From contig CAIWKU010000059.1 of assembly GCA_903913355.1 (NCBI GenBank), forward strand, positions 1-8,858: a stretch of 8,858 nucleotides of DNA, in the 5' to 3' direction. Within the stretch, counting starts at the first letter, position 1. Each line of letters starts with the position of its first letter. This DNA comes from an uncultured Bacteroidota bacterium. Its GTDB lineage: Bacteria > Bacteroidota > Bacteroidia > Chitinophagales > Chitinophagaceae. Of this stretch, positions 6,318 to 8,858 are shown in pieces. Below the pieces are notes generated by a model. The model did not search any database, was not told the DNA's origin, and worked only from the letters and a program-made list of their open reading frames with translations. The position numbers and the translations under genes are program-made.

Positions 6318-6752
6318 ATGGCCTCAATTATTTTTCGTTCCGCAGATAAATCCTTATCACTAGCCGGCAAAAACGCTTTAAAGGAATTTATTATCCGGCT
6401 ATTTAAGAAAGAGAAACATACTCTTGGATCGGTTACTTATGTGTTTTGTTCGGATGAGTACCTGTTGCAGATAAATCGCGATTTTTTGCAGCATGATTAT
6501 TATACGGATATTATCACATTCGGCCTTTCTGGGAAGGGGGAGCCGATTGAGGCAGAGATTTACATTAGTATTGACAGGGTAAAAGACAATGCTGCCAATC
6601 TGGGTGTTTCCTTTACCAATGAGGTTTGCCGGGTTATATTTCATGGTGCTTTGCACTTATGCGGGTATAAAGACAAAAGGAAAAGTGAAATTGCCACCAT
6701 GCGGGCAAAAGAGGACCAATATTTGCGTCTCTATCAAAAACAGGTTTCATGA
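6318..6752 (+). CDS. ybeY: rRNA maturation endoribonuclease YbeY
   Basis: YbeY is a metal-dependent cytoplasmic RNase needed for 16S rRNA 3'-end maturation and ribosome quality control. The 144-residue protein shows the family core: FCSDEYLLQINRDFLQHDYYTDIITF (residues 43-68, quoted here by position as the conserved Asp/His-rich region), then EAEIYISID (78-86) and the metal site HGALHLCGYKD (109-119). In E. coli the metal site is H-x3-H-x5-H; here the ligands are His109, His113 and Asp119, a substitution I associate with Bacteroidota members and expect to be functional. Start 6318 (MASIIF) was chosen over the in-frame ATG at 6240, which would overlap the preceding gene and add residues with no family match. 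It is 19 bases after the small membrane gene and overlaps the following CAP gene by four bases (ATGA), so the three are probably one operon. Confidence 0.95.
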   Translation: MASIIFRSADKSLSLAGKNALKEFIIRLFKKEKHTLGSVTYVFCSDEYLLQINRDFLQHDYYTDIITFGLSGKGEPIEAEIYISIDRVKDNAANLGVSFTNEVCRVIFHGALHLCGYKDKRKSEIATMRAKEDQYLRLYQKQVS

Positions 6753-7411
6753 TCAAATCCTTACTCATTTCCCTCTTAATAGTCCCTTTATTTAGCATTG
6801 CTCAGGTATCTGTGGTTGACCTGGATAAAAAACCTTCCCCACAACCCATTACCCGCGATGCAGAAGTAGATATCTGGAACAATGGCCAGAATGCATACAA
6901 GGGGCTTTCGGATAAGGCAAAGGAAGTGGTGTACTGGACCAATTACGCCAGGTTTCACCCCAAACGTTTCTGGGATAGTGTGATTGCCCCTGTGTTAGAA
7001 GCATTTCCAACCTTACATGGTCCAGAAGCCAGGAGCCTGCAACAGGAGATGATGAGTGCGGGTAGTTTACCTATGTTCTCTCTGAATACCACACTAATCA
7101 GCACGGCACAGGCGCATGCAAATGATATTGCACGGAAACAAGCGCCTATCAGTCATAATTCAACCAACGGAACTGATTTTGGTACCCGCTTAAGGAAAGC
7201 AGGTATACAGCACTGCGCCAGCGAAAACCTTTCCCTGGGTTCGGATATTGTTTTATCAGTAGTATTACTTTACCTGGATATTGGTTTAAGCGATGCGGGG
7301 CATAGAAAGACCTTATTAAACGCCAATCTATTAGAAATGGGGGTAGGACTGGCCAAGTATGGTAAGGAAGAAGTGTTTATAGTAGAAGATTTTGCCTGCT
7401 CACAACAGTAA
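6749..7411 (+). CDS. Secreted CAP (SCP/YkwD-like) domain protein
   Basis: A 220-residue exported protein of the CAP superfamily (cysteine-rich secretory, antigen 5, PR-1). Bacterial members are extracytoplasmic and mostly of unknown activity. The signal peptide spans residues 1-18 (SLLISLLIVPLFSIA, then Gln19). The CAP fold shows VYWTNYARFHPKRF (61-74, first helix), AQAHANDIA (120-128, His123), SHNS (135-138, His136), ENLS (159-162, Glu159) and the GHRKTLLN signature (184-191, His185). These give the usual His/Glu cavity set, although the activity is unproven. The length is ordinary for a single CAP domain with signal peptide. Its ATG overlaps the ybeY stop as ATGA, indicating translational coupling, yet a cytoplasmic RNase and a secreted protein have no obvious shared role. 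Two Cys residues (156, 217) could form a disulfide. Confidence 0.9.
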   Translation: MIKSLLISLLIVPLFSIAQVSVVDLDKKPSPQPITRDAEVDIWNNGQNAYKGLSDKAKEVVYWTNYARFHPKRFWDSVIAPVLEAFPTLHGPEARSLQQEMMSAGSLPMFSLNTTLISTAQAHANDIARKQAPISHNSTNGTDFGTRLRKAGIQHCASENLSLGSDIVLSVVLLYLDIGLSDAGHRKTLLNANLLEMGVGLAKYGKEEVFIVEDFACSQQ

Positions 7412-7415
7412 ACGG

Positions 7416-7448
7416 GTTCCACGTAACACAGTTTCACCCCGAAACATA
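7416..7448 (+). repeat. 33-bp direct repeat, copy 1
   Basis: This 33-base unit begins GTTCCACGTAACACAG and ends CCCCGAAACATA. It is identical to 7471-7503 and starts 4 bases after the CAP stop codon. It contains GTTTC-ACCCC-GAAAC, a small inverted repeat. The bases between the copies (7449-7470, 22 nt) are AT-rich and not repeated. Confidence 0.9.
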
Positions 7449-7465
7449 AGACTTCTCAGAAAATA

Positions 7466-7508
7466 AAACTGTTCCACGTAACACAGTTTCACCCCGAAAC
7501 ATAGTTTC
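7466..7508. promoter_or_regulatory. Cluster of palindromic half-sites upstream of the HNH gene (candidate operator)
   Basis: AAACTGT (7466-7472) and ACAGTTT (7483-7489) form an exact 7-bp inverted repeat with a 10-nt spacer. GTTTC (7486-7490) and GAAAC (7496-7500) pair across ACCCC, and GAAAC (7496-7500) pairs with GTTTC (7504-7508) across ATA. The last palindrome overlaps the probable -7 box of the HNH gene. Alternating half-sites over a promoter are what a repressor operator looks like; no regulator gene is identifiable in the window, so binding is inference. Confidence 0.4.
7471..7503 (+). repeat. 33-bp direct repeat, copy 2
   Basis: An exact second copy of 7416-7448, with a 55-base period. 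It ends 13 bases before the HNH gene start, so it overlaps the likely promoter. Unlike copy 1, it is flanked by AAACT on the left and GTTTC on the right, which extend its internal half-sites into palindromes. Confidence 0.9.
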
Positions 7509-7512
7509 TTTG
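7505..7512 (+). promoter_or_regulatory. -7-like promoter box of the HNH gene
   Basis: TTTCTTTG matches the Bacteroidota -7 consensus TAnnTTTG at five of its six fixed positions and ends four bases before the ATG at 7517, so the transcript would be leaderless or nearly so. No good TTTG -33 box is visible at the expected distance. Confidence 0.4.
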
Positions 7513-7516
7513 CAGT

Positions 7517-8137
7517 ATGGCAAGGAAAAGATGGACCCCACAAACAGATATCACGGATTCCCTGATCAGGATCCGGGAAAAAAAGAAATGGCAACTGGGT
7601 TTCCGCCGCTATGTAATCGAGAAAAAGCCGAGCGAAGCTTATGCTCCTTATTTTGGTTTAGATATCGAAACCCTGAGAGAATGGTTTGCCATCCAATTTA
7701 CCGAAGAGCTGAACTGGGATAATTTCGGCAAAGCCTGGCAGTTTGATCATATCATACCCACCAGCTATTTTGATTTTACTCATGAAGAAGACCTTAGATT
7801 ATGCTGGAACTTCATCAATATACATGTAGCCCGGCTGGAAGAAGGAAAGCCCATAAAACCCATTGACCCCTTATCTACAAAAGCTTATTTCAAAGCCCTC
7901 TCAGAAAAAACAGGTTATTCTCTTTGTATAAAGATGCTAACCAAAATCGAGGAAATCGAGCATACCCAACCATTTAACCATTCAGCCATTGAACAATTCC
8001 TTTTACAGAAGAAAACTGAAATAGAAATCAAACAAACCCTCAGCTCCGAAGAATTCACACAACTTAATCAAGGCACTCAACTAGCTGACATTTTACTGGA
8101 AAGGGAAATCCTTAGAAAATTCAGCTCTTCACAGTAA
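7517..8137 (+). CDS. HNH-type endonuclease-like protein
   Basis: A 206-residue protein with an HNH/beta-beta-alpha-metal nuclease core like those of small phage and mobile HNH enzymes: YFGLDIETLREWF (residues 45-57), NWDNFGKAWQFDHIIP (66-81, Asp77 and His78), YFDFTHEEDLRLCW (84-97) and NFINIHV (98-104) with Asn101. In canonical members an N-x-Q-P-L and a final N-x-x-K follow; here it reads NIHVARLEEGKPIK, so the last metal-site residue is not obvious and activity could be altered. There are no zinc-ribbon CxxC pairs. The basic N-terminus (MARKRW) and a C-terminal Glu/Lys-rich helical region (about 140-205) are unassigned. Base composition is like its neighbours. It follows two 33-bp repeats and precedes mnmG by 22 bases. 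It could be a stand-alone nuclease, a domesticated mobile-element gene or part of a defence function; I cannot tell which. Confidence 0.7.
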   Translation: MARKRWTPQTDITDSLIRIREKKKWQLGFRRYVIEKKPSEAYAPYFGLDIETLREWFAIQFTEELNWDNFGKAWQFDHIIPTSYFDFTHEEDLRLCWNFINIHVARLEEGKPIKPIDPLSTKAYFKALSEKTGYSLCIKMLTKIEEIEHTQPFNHSAIEQFLLQKKTEIEIKQTLSSEEFTQLNQGTQLADILLEREILRKFSSSQ

Positions 8138-8145
8138 CCGCGGAC

Positions 8146-8153
8146 TATCTTTG
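8146..8153 (+). promoter_or_regulatory. -7 promoter box of mnmG
   Basis: TATCTTTG is an exact match to the Bacteroidota -7 consensus TAnnTTTG. It lies between the HNH stop codon and the mnmG ATG, with only six bases (CAAACT) before the ATG, implying a leaderless or very short leader transcript. No clear TTTG -33 element is visible. It suggests that mnmG has its own promoter apart from the HNH gene. Confidence 0.55.
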
Positions 8154-8159
8154 CAAACT

Positions 8160-8858
8160 ATGTTTCCTGAATATGATGTAATAGTAGTAGGGGCCGGACA
8201 TGCCGGTTGTGAGGCAGCGGCGGCGGCGGCCAACCTGGGTAGTAAGGTATTGCTGATTACCATGAATATGCAAACCATTGCCCAGATGAGCTGTAACCCC
8301 GCCATGGGTGGTATTGCCAAGGGTCAGATTGTAAGAGAGATTGATGCCATGGGTGGGTATAGTGGTATAGTGAGCGATCTGAGCACCATTCAATTCAGAA
8401 TGCTGAACAGAAGCAAGGGCCCTGCTATGTGGAGCCCGCGCACACAGAACGACCGGATGTTGTTTGCCGCTACCTGGCGCGAAATGCTGGAGAAAACACC
8501 TAATGTGGATTTTTACCAGGATATGGTTCGGTCTATTATTCTCAAAGGAAACAAAGCCTGTGGGGTAGTAACTGGATTGGGTCATGAAGTGCATGCGAAA
8601 TCGGTAGTGGTTACCAGTGGTACTTTTTTAAATGGGATCATTCACATTGGCGAAAAACAATTTGGCGGTGGAAGGGTAGCTGAGAAAGCGGCCACCGGTA
8701 TTACCGAGCAATTGGTAGCCTTTGGTTTTGAAAGCGACAGACTGAAAACAGGTACACCTCCGAGAGTAGATGGTCGTAGCCTGGACTATACAAAAATGGA
8801 AGAACAGAAAGGAGATGATGCCATTGTAGGATTCTCTTATTCTGACGTGAAGAAAATA
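8160..8858 (+). CDS. mnmG: tRNA uridine-34 5-carboxymethylaminomethyl modification enzyme MnmG (3'-truncated by window edge)
   Basis: MnmG (GidA) is the FAD- and NADH-dependent partner of MnmE. Together they install (carboxymethyl)aminomethyl groups at U34 of tRNAs that read two-codon boxes. The first 233 residues are present, and full-length proteins are about 620. The Rossmann FAD motif is GAGHAG (residues 11-16). QMSCNPAMGGIAKGQIVREI (42-61) carries Cys45, equivalent to the catalytic Cys47 of the E. coli enzyme. MWSPRTQNDR and a TGTPPRVDG segment follow in the expected order. The start at 8160 gives the usual MFPEYDVIVVGAGHAG beginning. A run of six Ala (19-24) is encoded by GC-rich codons. 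The frame is open to the end of the window. It is 22 bases after the HNH gene, with a consensus -7 box in the gap. Confidence 0.97.
   Translation, partial: MFPEYDVIVVGAGHAGCEAAAAAANLGSKVLLITMNMQTIAQMSCNPAMGGIAKGQIVREIDAMGGYSGIVSDLSTIQFRMLNRSKGPAMWSPRTQNDRMLFAATWREMLEKTPNVDFYQDMVRSIILKGNKACGVVTGLGHEVHAKSVVVTSGTFLNGIIHIGEKQFGGGRVAEKAATGITEQLVAFGFESDRLKTGTPPRVDGRSLDYTKMEEQKGDDAIVGFSYSDVKKI

Noticed and set aside
7416..7503. Two 33-bp repeats with a 22-bp gap as a minimal CRISPR array
   Set aside because: Only two units, a short spacer, no cas gene in the window, and the second unit overlaps a gene promoter.
8145..8594. 149-residue minus-strand frame
   Set aside because: Antisense of the well-supported mnmG reading frame.

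Overview
The window looks like a chromosomal segment from a Bacteroidota bacterium, most likely near the Chitinophagaceae. Four things suggest this: a Rho factor with a long disordered arm before its RNA-binding domain; a YbeY of the H-x3-H-x5-D type; a secreted S9 peptidase with a Gly-rich insert; and promoter boxes resembling the Bacteroidota -7 consensus TAnnTTTG placed almost on the start codons. Stop codons are used conventionally. I see no rRNA, tRNA, CRISPR array or complete insertion sequence.

Layout. Bases 2-1522 (+) hold the 3' part of rho; the reading frame is open to the left edge. A strong hairpin terminator that can work in both directions follows, then a 110-nt near-perfect inverted repeat (1621-1730). 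The convergent S9 peptidase gene (1742-4198, -) comes next. Behind it lie a second, diverged relative of the same palindrome (about 4296-4434), nadD (4447-5016, -) and feoA (5065-5301, -), the last two probably co-transcribed. An AT-rich divergent intergenic region (5302-5579) separates feoA from a small lipoprotein gene (5580-5852, +), which is followed by a perfect 9-bp stem-loop. A tight rightward cluster then runs: small two-helix membrane protein (6089-6298), ybeY (6318-6752) and a secreted CAP-domain protein (6749-7411, overlapping ybeY by 4 bases). A regulatory-looking region with two copies of a 33-bp direct repeat and several GTTTC/GAAAC half-sites precedes an HNH-type nuclease gene (7517-8137). 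Last is the 5' part of mnmG (from 8160), cut by the right edge.

How the genes relate. Most are housekeeping genes: transcription termination (rho), NAD synthesis (nadD), rRNA maturation (ybeY) and tRNA wobble modification (mnmG). From general knowledge, ybeY and mnmG are often close neighbours in Bacteroidota, so the CAP and HNH genes between them look like an accessory insertion. The parts most deserving a second look are the HNH gene with its duplicated, palindrome-rich upstream region, and the pair of related palindromic repeats placed just 3' of minus-strand genes. I do not see a convincing multi-gene novel system. The HNH locus is the best candidate for something undescribed.
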